A stretch of 64,000 nucleotides of DNA from Mesonia aestuariivivens (GCF_019311235.1 NZ_JAHWDF010000002.1:1-64000), one strand, 5' to 3'; shown: positions 1 through 9,823, counted from the first letter of the stretch. Notes: generated by a model not told the origin, from the sequence alone. A program made the numbers and translations.

Positions 1-112
1 CCACAAGATGAGATTTCTTTTAAGGGTCGTGAGAGACGATCACGTTGATAGGCTATAGGTGTAAAGGCAGTAATGTCATAGCCAAGTAGTACTAATAACC
101 CGTATTGCTTAT
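1..112 (+). rRNA. 3' end of 23S rRNA (partial)
   Basis: The first ~110 bases match the conserved end of bacterial 23S rRNA, including the segment around positions 86-100 (GCCAAGTAGTACTAATAACC) that pairs with the 5' end of the molecule. The gene starts outside the window. The exact 3' end is estimated from the position of this segment and of the following hairpin. It is the large-subunit RNA of an rRNA operon whose 5S gene follows about 130 bases later. Confidence 0.9.
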
Positions 113-116
113 GCAT

Positions 117-139
117 AGTCCCCGACTTGTTCGGGGACT
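117..139 (+). other. perfect hairpin in the 23S-5S spacer
   Basis: A 9-bp perfect stem (AGTCCCCGA / TCGGGGACT) with a 5-base loop lies just after the 23S end. No T-run follows, so it is more likely a processing or folding element than a terminator. The rest of the spacer to the 5S gene is AT-rich with nothing recognisable. Confidence 0.5.
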
Positions 140-238
140 GAAACTTACCTAATCGATTTTATCTTATATTCAATGGTTCTTTATTTTTGTTTTTTGTATG
201 TTAACTTATTAGAGTTTGGTAAATCAAACTGACAATTT

Positions 239-345
<107 letters not shown>

Positions 346-350
346 TTTTA

Positions 351-385
351 AACCCCTTCATCTTATCGATGAAGGGGTTTTTTTA
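351..385 (+). terminator. rRNA operon terminator
   Basis: AACCCCTTCATC and GATGAAGGGGTT form a 12-bp stem around a 4-base loop, followed by a T-run. It immediately follows 5S, so it is the intrinsic terminator of the rRNA operon. Confidence 0.9.
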
Positions 386-528
386 TATACACGATTTTTA
401 AAATGTGAGAATAAGTCTATATATTAGAGCTACTTTTGTTATTTTTTGTGGACAAATAAAATATATATTCGATAGTGCGTATTATTTGATTATATTTATC
501 CTGCGAGATTAAAATACCTATCCTCAAA

Positions 529-819
529 TTGTATTTAAAATTAATTAAGCCTGTTTTCGATTTTTTAATGGCATTATTCTTTCTGCTATGTATATTTCCA
601 ATTTTATTATTTTTAGCTTCAGTATTATTTATTCATATACTTGGATCACCTTTATTTTTTCAACAGCGAATAGGATGTAATGGTATACCATTTACAATTA
701 TTATATTTAAAACCTATACTCGTTTCGAGCAGAAAACTAGTTTAATTGAATTTTATAGAAACTATAAATTAGATGAACTTGAGCAATTAATAAATAATCT
801 TAAAGGGGAAATGTCTTAA
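529..819 (+). pseudogene. remnant of a sugar (phosphoglycosyl) transferase, WcaJ/PglC type
   Basis: The 96-codon reading frame keeps two separate pieces of a membrane phosphoglycosyl transferase that initiates surface polysaccharide synthesis. The first piece is the N-terminal membrane helix and the conserved start of the catalytic domain (SPLFFQQRIGCNGIPFT, then FKT). The second is the later KLDELEQLINNLKGEMS motif, which in intact proteins continues LVGPRP. About 40 residues between the pieces are missing and the frame stops right after GEMS, so the C-terminal half is gone. Intact members are about 200 aa. No start signal or partner genes are visible. It lies between the rRNA operon and lon, a place where gene debris often collects. 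Confidence 0.7.
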
Positions 820-1132
820 GGTTATCATCTAAAATCTAATAGTTAATTTTAATAAACTATTTTTTACATGTAAGTTTATAAATTAATTTTTTCAATACAT
901 ATCTTCATATACAACTTGCACTATAAATTCGGTTCTATGAGGATAATTAGAAATATTTATTCCTAGAGGTATTGATTTCTATGAAACCAAAAGAGTAAAT
1001 ATCATCGTATTTATTTGGCACAGGAATTGGACTCTTAGTAGTTGAAGCTTTAAGTTCTTCAATTGAATAGATTATCAACGAAATTATACAATACTTGATG
1101 GTGATTCCTGTCAAGTTGACCAAAATACATTT
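820..1132. other. 313-bp gene-poor stretch before lon
   Basis: No intact gene is visible. The minus strand between about 1110 and 960 reads open for ~45 codons (including PIPVPNKYDDIYSFGF). After a frame change it stays open to about 905, which could be another decayed gene, but no family is recognised. On the plus strand, 1016-1030 resembles a sigma-54 promoter (listed separately). The stretch should contain the lon promoter. Confidence 0.4.
1016..1030 (+). promoter_or_regulatory. weak sigma-54-like promoter candidate upstream of lon
   Basis: TGGCAC, five bases, then TTGG fits the -24/-12 spacing of RpoN promoters (consensus TGGCAC-N5-TTGC), with the -12 element off by one base. It lies about 105 bp before lon. 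It overlaps the coding-like minus-strand debris, so chance is possible. Confidence 0.25.
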
Positions 1133-3580
1133 ATGAGTAAATCAAATTTTTTTAATATAGACAATTTGTCATTGCAAGGCGTTAATGAAGATGCGGAATT
1201 AATTCCGTTAATGACCCCTGAAGATGAAGAAGAAATTAATAGAGAAGAACTGCCATCTGTTTTACCAATTTTACCTTTAAAAAACACGGTTCTTTTTCCT
1301 GGAGTAGTAATTCCAATTACCGCTGGAAGAGATGCCTCAATAAAGCTAATTAATGAAGCAAATAACGGAGATAAAACTATTGGTGTAGTTGCTCAGAAAG
1401 ATAGCACTGTAGAAAACCCTAATGCTGAAGATTTACACGAGTTAGGCGTTGTGGCTAGAATTTTAAGAGTTTTAAAAATGCCTGATGGTAATACTACTGT
1501 TATTATTCAAGGTAAAAAACGTTTTAAAATTAATGAAATGGTTGTAAGTGAACCATTTTTTAAAGCAACGGTAGAATCTGTTCCAGAAACAAAACCTACG
1601 ACAGAAAATGAAGAATTTTCTGCAATTATAGAGTCTATTAAAGATTTATCACTTCAGATTATAAAAGATAGTCCTACTATTCCGTCAGAAGCTTCTTTTG
1701 CAATAAAAAATATTGAGAGTCATTCATTCTTAATTAATTTTATTTCTTCTAATATGAATTTATCTGTAGAAGAAAAACAAAATTTGCTTGAGAATGCAGA
1801 TCTAAAAGAAAGGGCTTTAGCGACTTTAAAGTTTATGAATATGGAGTTTCAAAAATTAGAACTTCGTAATAATATTCAATCGAAAGTCCAAAGTGACATG
1901 AGTCAGCAACAACGTGAATATTTTCTTCATCAGCAATTAAAAACCATTCAAGAAGAATTGGGGGGTGTGTCTGATGAAGGAGAGATTGAAGATATGCGCA
2001 AGCGGGCTAAAAATAAAAAATGGAGTAAAACAATTTCGAAGCATTTTGATAAAGAATTATTTAAAATGCAACGAATGAATCCGCAAGTGGCTGAATATTC
2101 TATTCAGCGTAACTATTTAGATTTGTTCTTAGATTTACCTTGGAATAAATTTAGCAAAGATAAATTCGATTTAAAAAGAGCGCAAAAGATATTAGATCGT
2201 GATCATTACGGATTGGAAGAAGTGAAGCGCAGAATAATAGAATACTTAGCAGTACTTAAACTCCGTAATGATATGAAGTCTCCTATACTTTGTTTATACG
2301 GCCCTCCGGGAGTTGGTAAAACTTCGTTAGGGAAATCTATAGCAGAATCTTTAGGTAGAGAGTATGTAAGAATATCTTTAGGAGGTTTGCGTGACGAAGC
2401 AGAAATTAGAGGTCATCGTAAGACTTATATTGGTGCGATGCCAGGTAGAATTATTCAGAGTTTAAAGAAAGCAGGAACTAGTAATCCTGTATTTGTTTTA
2501 GATGAAATCGATAAATTGGGGAATAGTCACCAAGGAGATCCTTCTTCAGCTTTATTAGAAGTTTTAGATCCTGAGCAAAATAGCGAGTTTCATGATAACT
2601 TTTTAGAGCTAGGTTTCGATTTATCTAAAGTAATGTTTATTGCAACTTCAAACAGTCTTAATACCATACAACCAGCTTTAAGAGATCGTATGGAAATTAT
2701 TAATATGACTGGCTATACAATTGAAGAAAAAGTAGAAATTGCAAAAAAACACTTGTTACCTAAACAAATTAAAGAGCACGGAGTTACCGCTAAAGATATT
2801 AAACTAGGGAAAGCTCAATTAGAAAAAATAATTGAAGGATATACACGAGAATCTGGAGTTCGTGGTTTAGAAAAACAATTAGCCAAGGTGGTAAGATATG
2901 CGGCTAAGAATATTGCCATGGAAGAAGAATATGACGTGAAAATTTCTACGGAAGATATTTTTAAAATACTAGGTCCTGCTCGTGAGTCTAATAAATATGA
3001 AAATAATGATGTTGCCGGTGTAGTTACTGGTTTGGCTTGGACAAGTGTTGGTGGAGATATTCTATTTATAGAATCTATTTTATCTAAAGGAAAAGGTAAT
3101 TTAACCATTACTGGTAACCTTGGTAAAGTAATGAAAGAGTCTGCTACTATCGCTATGGAATATATCAAATCTAATGCAGAAGAATTTGGTATAAAAACAG
3201 AAATAATAGAGAAGTATAACGTTCATATTCACGTGCCAGAAGGAGCTACGCCAAAAGACGGACCAAGTGCTGGTATTACAATGCTTACTTCTTTAGTTTC
3301 TTTATTCACTCAAAAGAAAGTGAAAAAGAATTTAGCGATGACTGGTGAAATTACGCTAAGAGGTAAAGTATTACCCGTAGGAGGTATCAAAGAAAAAATA
3401 CTCGCTGCAAAACGCGCAAAAATTAAAGAAATTATTCTTTGTGAAGAGAACAAAAAAGATATTGAAGAAATTAATGAGACCTATTTAAAAGGTCTTACCT
3501 TTCATTATGTAAGCGATATGAGCGATGTCCTTAAACATGCTATTACTAATGAGAATGTTAAAAATCATAAAGAATTGTAA
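1133..3580 (+). CDS. lon: ATP-dependent protease Lon (La)
   Basis: Cytosolic AAA+ serine protease that unfolds and degrades misfolded and regulatory proteins. At 815 aa it has the usual full length. In order: N-terminal LON substrate-binding domain (about residues 40-240, beginning [17 protein letters not shown]), a coiled linker, and the AAA+ module with Walker [10 protein letters not shown] near residue 390 and Walker [10 protein letters not shown] near 455. The C-terminal protease domain follows, with the catalytic serine in GPSAGITM (about 711) and lysine in GGIKEK (about 754). The N-terminus carries a short acidic extension common in Bacteroidota. It is transcribed alone and ends at a strong bidirectional terminator. 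Confidence 0.98.
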   Translation: MSKSNFFNIDNLSLQGVNEDAELIPLMTPEDEEEINREELPSVLPILPLKNTVLFPGVVIPITAGRDASIKLINEANNGDKTIGVVAQKDSTVENPNAEDLHELGVVARILRVLKMPDGNTTVIIQGKKRFKINEMVVSEPFFKATVESVPETKPTTENEEFSAIIESIKDLSLQIIKDSPTIPSEASFAIKNIESHSFLINFISSNMNLSVEEKQNLLENADLKERALATLKFMNMEFQKLELRNNIQSKVQSDMSQQQREYFLHQQLKTIQEELGGVSDEGEIEDMRKRAKNKKWSKTISKHFDKELFKMQRMNPQVAEYSIQRNYLDLFLDLPWNKFSKDKFDLKRAQKILDRDHYGLEEVKRRIIEYLAVLKLRNDMKSPILCLYGPPGVGKTSLGKSIAESLGREYVRISLGGLRDEAEIRGHRKTYIGAMPGRIIQSLKKAGTSNPVFVLDEIDKLGNSHQGDPSSALLEVLDPEQNSEFHDNFLELGFDLSKVMFIATSNSLNTIQPALRDRMEIINMTGYTIEEKVEIAKKHLLPKQIKEHGVTAKDIKLGKAQLEKIIEGYTRESGVRGLEKQLAKVVRYAAKNIAMEEEYDVKISTEDIFKILGPARESNKYENNDVAGVVTGLAWTSVGGDILFIESILSKGKGNLTITGNLGKVMKESATIAMEYIKSNAEEFGIKTEIIEKYNVHIHVPEGATPKDGPSAGITMLTSLVSLFTQKKVKKNLAMTGEITLRGKVLPVGGIKEKILAAKRAKIKEIILCEENKKDIEEINETYLKGLTFHYVSDMSDVLKHAITNENVKNHKEL

Positions 3581-3600
3581 TCTTATAATTTCTAAATATA

Positions 3601-3630
3601 AAAAAGCCGCTGATTTTCAGCGGCTTTTTT
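3601..3630. terminator. bidirectional terminator after lon
   Basis: AAAAAGCCGCTGA / TCAGCGGCTTTTT is a perfect stem with a 4-base loop, flanked by A and T runs. It can stop transcription of lon from the left and of the minus-strand gene ending at 3642 from the right. Confidence 0.9.
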
Positions 3631-3641
3631 AGTTGAATTAT

Positions 3642-5051
3642 TTAATCTATGTTGAATGTTTTTATATAAAGTTTATTTTCATTTTTATTAGAATAAAACA
3701 ATCGATAGGTAGTATTTAAAAAGCTTAAACTTGTATTTTCTATTTTAAGATTTTTCTCCATTTCTTCTATACGCTTTTTATATTTTTCTTCTTCTATAAT
3801 AGGATATATAGTTTCAAATTTATTTTTTTGTTTGTCTATTTCTAAATTTTCATCTAAAATTAAAGTGTAAGAGTGATCTTTCTCATTATAGTATAAGTCG
3901 TCTATTTCTAAAGAAGTAATATTAGGACCAAAACTTCTTGGTACTTGATTCATCATTTGCGTATGCTGCATTTGCATTTGCCAGTGAAATTGCCATTGCA
4001 TCCACCAAAAATCGTAATAGTGATAAGAATTTTTATTCACATAATCCATTCTTACAGCTAGTTTTCCATTTTTAGTCTCATTAATAGTGACAGTTGGTTT
4101 GTTTTTAGATTTTCTAGCATTATCTATAAAATCTTCAAGATCCTCTTTGTTTTTGGCTAAGTGAGATAAATTCTTTTTTAAAGAAAGGTTTTTTAATAAA
4201 TTCTCTTTTTCAGCATTAAAAACATTTAATTGAATATCATCCTTACCAGAATTAATTACAAATAATTTATTGTTTTTAAAATATGAATTAGAATTTTTTA
4301 GCTTTTCCATTTCAGGAGTTTTAAAATTCATTAATTTAAAATGATTCTCTCCTTGCAAGTCAATAGCGATTAAACTAATGTTTTGATCTTTTTCATCTTC
4401 ATTAAAAATAAGATTAATTTTATCGTCTTTGTAATACGCTTGAAAATTAGAAATAGATCCGTTTTTTACAAATTCTTCCGTATTAATAATTTGCAGTTTC
4501 GAATCAAATATGCGATCAAAACTATTTTCAAGATTAGAAGGAATCTTGAAATTTAATTCATTTATATTTTCTGAGTTTGAAACGCGAGTCACTTGAATAT
4601 TTTTTTCTTTTTCATTTTTTTTTAAAAAAAGAGTTTCGTGAGCTTCAGTAATAATGTTTTTAGGTTTATCAGTATCTTCAATAATTTTTCGTTTTGAAGA
4701 AGTTCCATCCACAGCTAGATCATCAATAATTAATTGATCATTTTGATAATTAATTAGCGTTAGTTGATTACCTACAATATGAAAAGAAACCAACTCTGGT
4801 TCGTCTTTAAAAGATAGGGTGGAAAGTTTATTTACTTTCCCTTCTTTGTTCATAAAGAAGGGAATTAAATTGTATTCACTAGAATTTTTATTTTTTGCAA
4901 CCGCTAAGTGCAAAGTCTTTTGGTTAGCAATTTTTAATGATAGTGTACTTTTTAATTTATAATATTTAGGTAGAGCGTAAGAAAACTCTTTTTCACTAGT
5001 TGAATTAAAAAAAGACACTAAGAAACTGATAATTAAAATTTTTATTTTCAT
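3642..5051 (-). CDS. exported protein of unknown function with a Met/His/Trp-rich patch
   Basis: A 469-aa protein that I do not recognise. It begins with a probable signal peptide (MKIKILIISFLVSFFNSTSE), so it is likely periplasmic or on the outer membrane. The body is rich in Lys, Asn and Glu, with alternating short hydrophobic stretches that suggest a beta-propeller-like or beta-rich fold. Around residues 335-366 lies an unusual aromatic, Met, His and Gln stretch (YDFWWMQWQFHWQMQMQ and following HTQMM), unlike the rest of the protein, which could bind a metal or a membrane. It is a single-gene unit between two stress or metabolic genes and ends at the bidirectional terminator. Confidence 0.75.
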   Translation of the reverse strand: MKIKILIISFLVSFFNSTSEKEFSYALPKYYKLKSTLSLKIANQKTLHLAVAKNKNSSEYNLIPFFMNKEGKVNKLSTLSFKDEPELVSFHIVGNQLTLINYQNDQLIIDDLAVDGTSSKRKIIEDTDKPKNIITEAHETLFLKKNEKEKNIQVTRVSNSENINELNFKIPSNLENSFDRIFDSKLQIINTEEFVKNGSISNFQAYYKDDKINLIFNEDEKDQNISLIAIDLQGENHFKLMNFKTPEMEKLKNSNSYFKNNKLFVINSGKDDIQLNVFNAEKENLLKNLSLKKNLSHLAKNKEDLEDFIDNARKSKNKPTVTINETKNGKLAVRMDYVNKNSYHYYDFWWMQWQFHWQMQMQHTQMMNQVPRSFGPNITSLEIDDLYYNEKDHSYTLILDENLEIDKQKNKFETIYPIIEEEKYKKRIEEMEKNLKIENTSLSFLNTTYRLFYSNKNENKLYIKTFNID

Positions 5052-5129
5052 ATGAGTTGATTTTGCTCAAAAATAAAAATTAATTACATAAATAACTCTT
5101 ATGTGTATTATTTGTTTTAGATATATTGA

Positions 5130-6563
5130 TTAACAATCAGATAAACTTACTCTAACGGCTAAGCCGCCTTCAGAGGTTTCTTTATATTTGGCATGCATAT
5201 CTTTTGCGGTATCCCACATCGTTTCAATAACTTTATCTAAAGGGACTTTTGCTTGGGAAGCATCTGTCTCTAAAGCAATTTCTGCGGCATTAATAGCTTT
5301 TATGGCTCCCATAGCATTACGTTCGATACATGGTATTTGAACCAAACCGGCTATAGGATCGCAGGTTAACCCTAAATGATGTTCCATGGCAATTTCACTA
5401 GCCATTAAAACTTGTTCAGGGGTTCCGCCTAATAATTCAGTTAAAGCACCAGCCGCCATGGCAGATGAGACTCCAATTTCTGCTTGACAACCGCCCATGG
5501 CTGCAGAAATAGTGGCTCCTTTTTTAAAGAGACTTCCTATTTCTCCAGCAACCAATAAAAATTGTTTTACGTGATCAAAATTGGCTTCGTGATTTTCGAT
5601 AGTCATGTAATACATTAAAACCGCTGGTACAGTTCCTGCGCTACCATTGGTGGGAGCTGTAACTACACGTCCTAAAGATGCATTTACTTCATTTACACTT
5701 AATGCGTAACAACTTACCCATTTTAGAATTTGTCTAAATTTCACTTCTGTATTTCTAATTCCTTCTAGCCATTGCTGCGGATTATTGTATTTTACTTCGT
5801 CTATTAAGCGTTTATGCATGTTAAAAGCTCTTCGTTGTACTTTTAGACCGCCAGGCAAAATACCTTCTGTATGACAACCTATATACATTGATTCTAACAT
5901 GATCTGCCAGATATCTTTTAAACCCTGCTCAATTTCTTCTTTATTTCTTAACGATTTTTCGTTTTCTAAAACAATTTCAGAGATTTTTTTATTTTCAGTT
6001 TTGCAGTAAGCGAGAAGCTCTGTAGCTTTTTCAGTAGGAAAAGGAAATTGTTCAAAATTTTCTATTTTCTTCTTGGCATTTTTTCTTTCTTTTTTCACTA
6101 CAAAACCGCCACCTATAGAATAAAAACAGGAGCTTGTCTTTTTACCATTTTTTAATTTCGCTGAAAATTTTATACCGTTAGGGTGAAAATCTAAAAATTT
6201 TCTATTGAAAACTACCTGAGTTTTCGGGTCAAAATTTACGAGAATCTCTCTGTTAAAAAGTAATTTCTTTTCTTCTTTAATCGATTCTATTAAAGGTTCC
6301 ATTTTAGTTAAATCCATAGTTACAGGGTCGTAACCACATAGACCTAAAATAGAAGCAATATCTGTAGCGTGCCCTTTACCTGTGAGCGAGAGCGAACCGT
6401 AGAGATCTACTTTAATTTCTTCAACTAAATTAAAATTGTTTTTCTTTTTTAATTCGGCAATCCAACGTTGGCCAGCACGCCAAGGTCCTAATGTATGCGA
6501 ACTTGAAGGGCCAACTCCAATTTTAAGCATATCGAAAACGCTAATACACTCAATTTTCTTCAT
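5130..6563 (-). CDS. sdaA: L-serine ammonia-lyase (L-serine dehydratase), Fe-S type
   Basis: Cytosolic enzyme that deaminates L-serine to pyruvate and ammonia using a 4Fe-4S cluster. The 477-aa chain is the single-polypeptide form. An N-terminal beta domain (about residues 1-160) carries the signature GVGPSSSHTLGP. A C-terminal alpha domain carries APTNGSAGTVPAV and the three cluster cysteines expected for the family, in GGCQAEIG, LTCDP and PCIERN. All key motifs are intact. The gene stands alone, divergent from dnaK. Confidence 0.95.
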   Translation of the reverse strand: MKKIECISVFDMLKIGVGPSSSHTLGPWRAGQRWIAELKKKNNFNLVEEIKVDLYGSLSLTGKGHATDIASILGLCGYDPVTMDLTKMEPLIESIKEEKKLLFNREILVNFDPKTQVVFNRKFLDFHPNGIKFSAKLKNGKKTSSCFYSIGGGFVVKKERKNAKKKIENFEQFPFPTEKATELLAYCKTENKKISEIVLENEKSLRNKEEIEQGLKDIWQIMLESMYIGCHTEGILPGGLKVQRRAFNMHKRLIDEVKYNNPQQWLEGIRNTEVKFRQILKWVSCYALSVNEVNASLGRVVTAPTNGSAGTVPAVLMYYMTIENHEANFDHVKQFLLVAGEIGSLFKKGATISAAMGGCQAEIGVSSAMAAGALTELLGGTPEQVLMASEIAMEHHLGLTCDPIAGLVQIPCIERNAMGAIKAINAAEIALETDASQAKVPLDKVIETMWDTAKDMHAKYKETSEGGLAVRVSLSDC

Positions 6564-6784
6564 AAAAATCTTTTTAAACCAAAATGAATTATTCGCAAAG
6601 ATGACAGAAATAATTGAGCTAACTATAAATTAGAATTTAAATATTGATAAATTTTTCAACAAAATTAAATTTGGTTGCTATAAAACAAAAGTCATTTTAA
6701 AAGTTTATGACTGGGAGATTTGTCAATTTTTAAAGATATTATTCCAAAACTGTGTCAATTTAATAACATGTTGAATAACTAAAA

Positions 6785-6797
6785 TGACAACCTGTCA
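6785..6797. promoter_or_regulatory. TGACA-ACC-TGTCA palindrome upstream of dnaK
   Basis: A perfect 5-bp inverted repeat with a 3-base spacer, 12 bp upstream of the sigma-54-like -24 box. Half-sites TGTCA also occur at 6721-6725 and 6753-6757. Its position suits a regulator or enhancer-binding-protein site. The protein that binds it is unknown. Confidence 0.45.
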
Positions 6798-6809
6798 TAA
6801 AAATTCTGG

Positions 6810-6825
6810 TGGCATAAAGATTGAC
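6810..6825 (+). promoter_or_regulatory. sigma-54-like promoter of dnaK
   Basis: TGGCAT-AAAGA-TTGAC has the exact -24/-12 spacing of RpoN promoters (TGGCAC-N5-TTGCW), with two departures from the consensus. It lies 48 bp upstream of the ATG chosen for DnaK. No TANNTTTG housekeeping promoter with a good TTG partner is seen in the same region. Confidence 0.5.
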
Positions 6826-6872
6826 TATTTGTTACCGAGTTTAAAAAATTGAAAAAAACTAAAAATATAATT

Positions 6873-8789
6873 ATGAGTAAAATAATTGGTATAGACTTAG
6901 GGACTACCAACTCTTGTGTTTCTGTGATGGAAGGTAATGAGCCAACTGTAGTGCCTAATGCTGAGGGTAAAAGAACAACTCCTTCTGTGATTGCATTTGT
7001 AGAAGGAGGAGAAATTAAAGTTGGGGATCCTGCAAAACGTCAAGCAGTTACCAATCCAACAAAAACAATTGCTTCTATTAAAAGATTTATGGGAAATAAA
7101 TTCTCAGAGTCTTCTAAAGAAGCAGGTAGAGTTGCTTACAATGTAGTAAAAGGTGATAACGATACTCCTCGTGTAGACATTGACGGTCGTTTATATACTC
7201 CACAAGAACTTTCTGCAATGATCCTTCAGAAAATGAAGAAAACTGCGGAAGACTATTTAGGTCAAGATGTAACAGAAGCTGTAATTACAGTACCTGCATA
7301 TTTTAACGATTCTCAGCGTCAAGCAACTAAAGAAGCTGGTGAGATCGCTGGTCTTAAAGTAAGAAGAATTATTAACGAACCAACTGCAGCGGCTTTAGCT
7401 TACGGTTTAGATAAAAAAGGTCAAGACCAAAAAATCGTTGTATTTGATTTTGGTGGTGGTACGCATGATGTATCTATCTTAGAATTAGGTGATGGAGTCT
7501 TTGAAGTATTAGCTACAGATGGTGATACACACTTAGGTGGTGATGATGTAGATGAAACAATTATCGATTGGTTAGCTGAAGAGTTTATCAAAGATGAAGA
7601 TATCGATCTAAGAAAAGACCCTATGGCACTTCAGCGTTTAAAAGAAGCTGCTGAAAAGGCTAAGATTGAATTATCTTCTTCAACTTCAACAGAAATTAAT
7701 TTACCTTATGTTACAGCAACCGCTAGCGGACCAAAACACTTGGTAAGAACTTTTTCTAGATCTAAATTTGAGCAATTAATTGGAGATTTAGTAAAAAGAA
7801 CAATCGCTCCTTGTGAGAAAGCATTAAAAGCTGCTGGTTTATCTAAGAGTGATATTGATGAAATTATTTTAGTAGGTGGTTCTACACGTATTCCTGCAGT
7901 ACAAGAAGCTGTAGAGAGCTTTTTTGGTAAGAAACCAAGTAAAGGTGTAAACCCTGATGAAGTTGTATCTGTAGGTGCGGCTATTCAAGGTGGTGTATTA
8001 ACTGGTGATGTAAAAGACGTTCTTTTATTAGATGTAACTCCACTTTCTTTAGGTATTGAAACTATGGGTGGTGTAAACACTAAATTAATTGAGTCTAACA
8101 CCACAATCCCAACTAAAAAATCTCAGGTTTTCTCTACCGCAGCAGACAACCAGCCTTCAGTAGAAATTCACGTTTTGCAAGGTGAGCGTCCAATGGCAGC
8201 AGATAACAAAACGATTGGTAGATTTCACTTAGATGGTATTCCACCAGCACAAAGAGGTACTCCACAAATTGAAGTAACTTTTGATATTGATGCTAACGGA
8301 ATTATTAAAGTAAGCGCTGAAGATAAAGCAACTGGTAAAAAACAAGATATTCGTATCGAAGCTTCTTCTGGATTAACAGAGGAAGAAATCGAAAAAATGA
8401 AATCTGAAGCAGAAGCAAATGCTGAAGCAGATAAAGAAGCTAAAGAAAAAGTTGAAAAACTTAACGAAGCTGATGCGATGATCTTCCAAACTGAAAAGCA
8501 ATTGAAAGAATTTGGAGATAAACTTTCTGATGATAAGAAGAAACCAGTTGAAGATGCTTTAGAAGAATTGAAAAAAGCATACGAAACTAAAGAGTTAGAG
8601 AAAATTACTCCAGCTTTAGATAAGTTAAATGAAACTTGGAAATCTGTTTCTGAAGAGATGTATAAAGCTCAAGCTGAAGCACAACAAGCAGGAGGAGCCC
8701 AAGGTGGCGCACAACAAGGTGCTACTGGAAGTCAGCCTGAAGCTGATGGTGATAATATTGATGATGTAGATTACGAAGAAGTGAAGTAA
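6873..8789 (+). CDS. dnaK: molecular chaperone DnaK (Hsp70)
   Basis: ATP-dependent cytosolic chaperone. The start is set at the ATG of [14 protein letters not shown], giving 638 aa, the normal length. The frame is open from a TTG at 6849, but those eight codons are not conserved in the family. It has the nucleotide-binding domain (1-~385; phosphate loop [30 protein letters not shown]), the linker [11 protein letters not shown], the beta substrate domain, and a helical lid ending in a Gly/Gln/Ala-rich tail with DDVDYEEVK. The last residues match the co-chaperone-binding tail EEVD-like end. No dnaJ or grpE follows. It ends at a strong terminator. Confidence 0.98.
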   Translation: MSKIIGIDLGTTNSCVSVMEGNEPTVVPNAEGKRTTPSVIAFVEGGEIKVGDPAKRQAVTNPTKTIASIKRFMGNKFSESSKEAGRVAYNVVKGDNDTPRVDIDGRLYTPQELSAMILQKMKKTAEDYLGQDVTEAVITVPAYFNDSQRQATKEAGEIAGLKVRRIINEPTAAALAYGLDKKGQDQKIVVFDFGGGTHDVSILELGDGVFEVLATDGDTHLGGDDVDETIIDWLAEEFIKDEDIDLRKDPMALQRLKEAAEKAKIELSSSTSTEINLPYVTATASGPKHLVRTFSRSKFEQLIGDLVKRTIAPCEKALKAAGLSKSDIDEIILVGGSTRIPAVQEAVESFFGKKPSKGVNPDEVVSVGAAIQGGVLTGDVKDVLLLDVTPLSLGIETMGGVNTKLIESNTTIPTKKSQVFSTAADNQPSVEIHVLQGERPMAADNKTIGRFHLDGIPPAQRGTPQIEVTFDIDANGIIKVSAEDKATGKKQDIRIEASSGLTEEEIEKMKSEAEANAEADKEAKEKVEKLNEADAMIFQTEKQLKEFGDKLSDDKKKPVEDALEELKKAYETKELEKITPALDKLNETWKSVSEEMYKAQAEAQQAGGAQGGAQQGATGSQPEADGDNIDDVDYEEVK

Positions 8790-8810
8790 TTCGCTCTTAT
8801 GATAAAACTT

Positions 8811-8840
8811 AAAAAGCCGCTTGAAAAAGCGGCTTTTTTT
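8811..8840 (+). terminator. dnaK terminator
   Basis: AAAAAGCCGCTT / AAGCGGCTTTTT with a small loop and a T-run, 21 bp after the dnaK stop. The flanking A-run means it can also serve the minus-strand oxyR gene ending at 8858. Confidence 0.88.
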
Positions 8841-8857
8841 ATGGATTAAATTGAAAA

Positions 8858-9796
8858 TTATTTTTGTAGTGGACTCACAATTTTTACATTCTGAAACGCT
8901 ACTGCTCCACGCACTACACCAGAAATAATATCTTGCAGCGCATCTATAATTTGCATTTTTAATTCGCTTTTATTGAAAATTAAACTCACCTCTCTAGCTG
9001 GTGAAGGTTCTTCAAACATTCTAAGGTTATTGTTTTCTTTTTCTGGCAAATCTAAGGTATGTAAATAGGGAAGAAGCGTCATTCCTAAACCTTCGTTAGC
9101 AAGTTTAATAAGGGTTTCAAAACTTCCGCTTTCCAATTGAAATGAAGAATGATCTGCATTTTTGTTGCTCTTGCAAATGTTTAGAATATTTTCTTTAAAG
9201 CAATGTCCATCTTCTAAAAGTAAAATATCATCAACATCTAATTCTTCAGGTTTTATTTTTTGTTGTTTTGATAAGCGGTGGCCTGGTGGTGTATAAGCAA
9301 CAAAGGGCTCATAATAGAGAACTCGTTCTTTAATAGTTTCGTGTTCTAAAGGGGTCGCTGCAATTGCTGCATCTAAATGCCCATCTTCTAATTTCTCTAT
9401 AATGGCCTCCGTATGTAATTCTTCAATTTTAAGTTTTACTTTAGGGTATTTTTTAATAAAGTTGGTTAGAAACATAGGTAATAATGTAGGCATAATCGTA
9501 GGGATAATTGCCAATCTAAATTCACCACCTATAAATCCTTTTTGTTGATCTACAATATCTTGAATACGATCACTTTCATTAACAATATTTCTAGCTTGAA
9601 AAACTATTTTTTTTCCAACTTCGGTCAGTTCAATAGGCTTTTTGCTACGGTCAAAAATTTGCACTTCTAACTCATCTTCTAACTTTTGTATTTGCATACT
9701 TAAGGTAGGTTGCGTTACAAATACTTTTTGTGCAGCTTTAGTGAAATTCTGATTTTCAGCAACGGCTAATACATAATGTAACTGTGTAATCGTCAT
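8858..9796 (-). CDS. oxyR: hydrogen-peroxide sensor OxyR (LysR family)
   Basis: Transcription activator of the peroxide response. It has 312 aa with an N-terminal winged helix-turn-helix (residues ~1-60: FTKAAQKVFVTQPTLSMQIQKLE) and a C-terminal sensor domain. The redox pair is present as GHCF...NIC, with cysteines at residues 199 and 208. That is the same spacing and numbering as in classical OxyR, so H2O2 sensing by disulfide formation is well supported. A CAAAGATA at 9816-9823 is a TANNTTTG -7 box on its strand, next to a small dyad that could be an autoregulatory site. It is transcribed alone. Confidence 0.95.
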   Translation of the reverse strand: MTITQLHYVLAVAENQNFTKAAQKVFVTQPTLSMQIQKLEDELEVQIFDRSKKPIELTEVGKKIVFQARNIVNESDRIQDIVDQQKGFIGGEFRLAIIPTIMPTLLPMFLTNFIKKYPKVKLKIEELHTEAIIEKLEDGHLDAAIAATPLEHETIKERVLYYEPFVAYTPPGHRLSKQQKIKPEELDVDDILLLEDGHCFKENILNICKSNKNADHSSFQLESGSFETLIKLANEGLGMTLLPYLHTLDLPEKENNNLRMFEEPSPAREVSLIFNKSELKMQIIDALQDIISGVVRGAVAFQNVKIVSPLQK

Positions 9797-9800
9797 ACTA

Positions 9801-9823
9801 TTTGTATTTTAGATACAAAGATA
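9801..9823 (-). promoter_or_regulatory. oxyR promoter -7 box and dyad
   Basis: Read on the minus strand, 9823-9816 is TATCTTTG, a Bacteroidota -7 box. It overlaps a 7-bp perfect inverted repeat, TTTGTAT (9801-9807) and ATACAAA (9813-9819). No clear TTG lies 19 bp further upstream, so the -33 element is weak. Confidence 0.45.

Larger units (their letters stand above)
6564..6872. other. intergenic control region between sdaA and dnaK
   Basis: About 310 bp of AT-rich, non-coding DNA. It holds the candidate dnaK promoter and upstream sites (separate entries). Two further TGTCA words at 6721 and 6753 precede the palindrome at 6785. No clear TANNTTTG promoter was found for sdaA. Confidence 0.5.

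Noticed and set aside
117-139. Spacer hairpin as an rRNA terminator
   Set aside because: No T-run follows, and the 5S gene with its own terminator lies downstream.
1013-1065. Plus-strand frame reading GTGIGLLVVEALSSS, resembling a histidine-kinase G-box
   Set aside because: Too short, with stops close on both sides and no other kinase motif; similarity is probably chance.
2815-3168. Open frame on the minus strand inside lon
   Set aside because: It is a shadow of the lon coding sequence: it has no family-like sequence and lies wholly within a certain gene.
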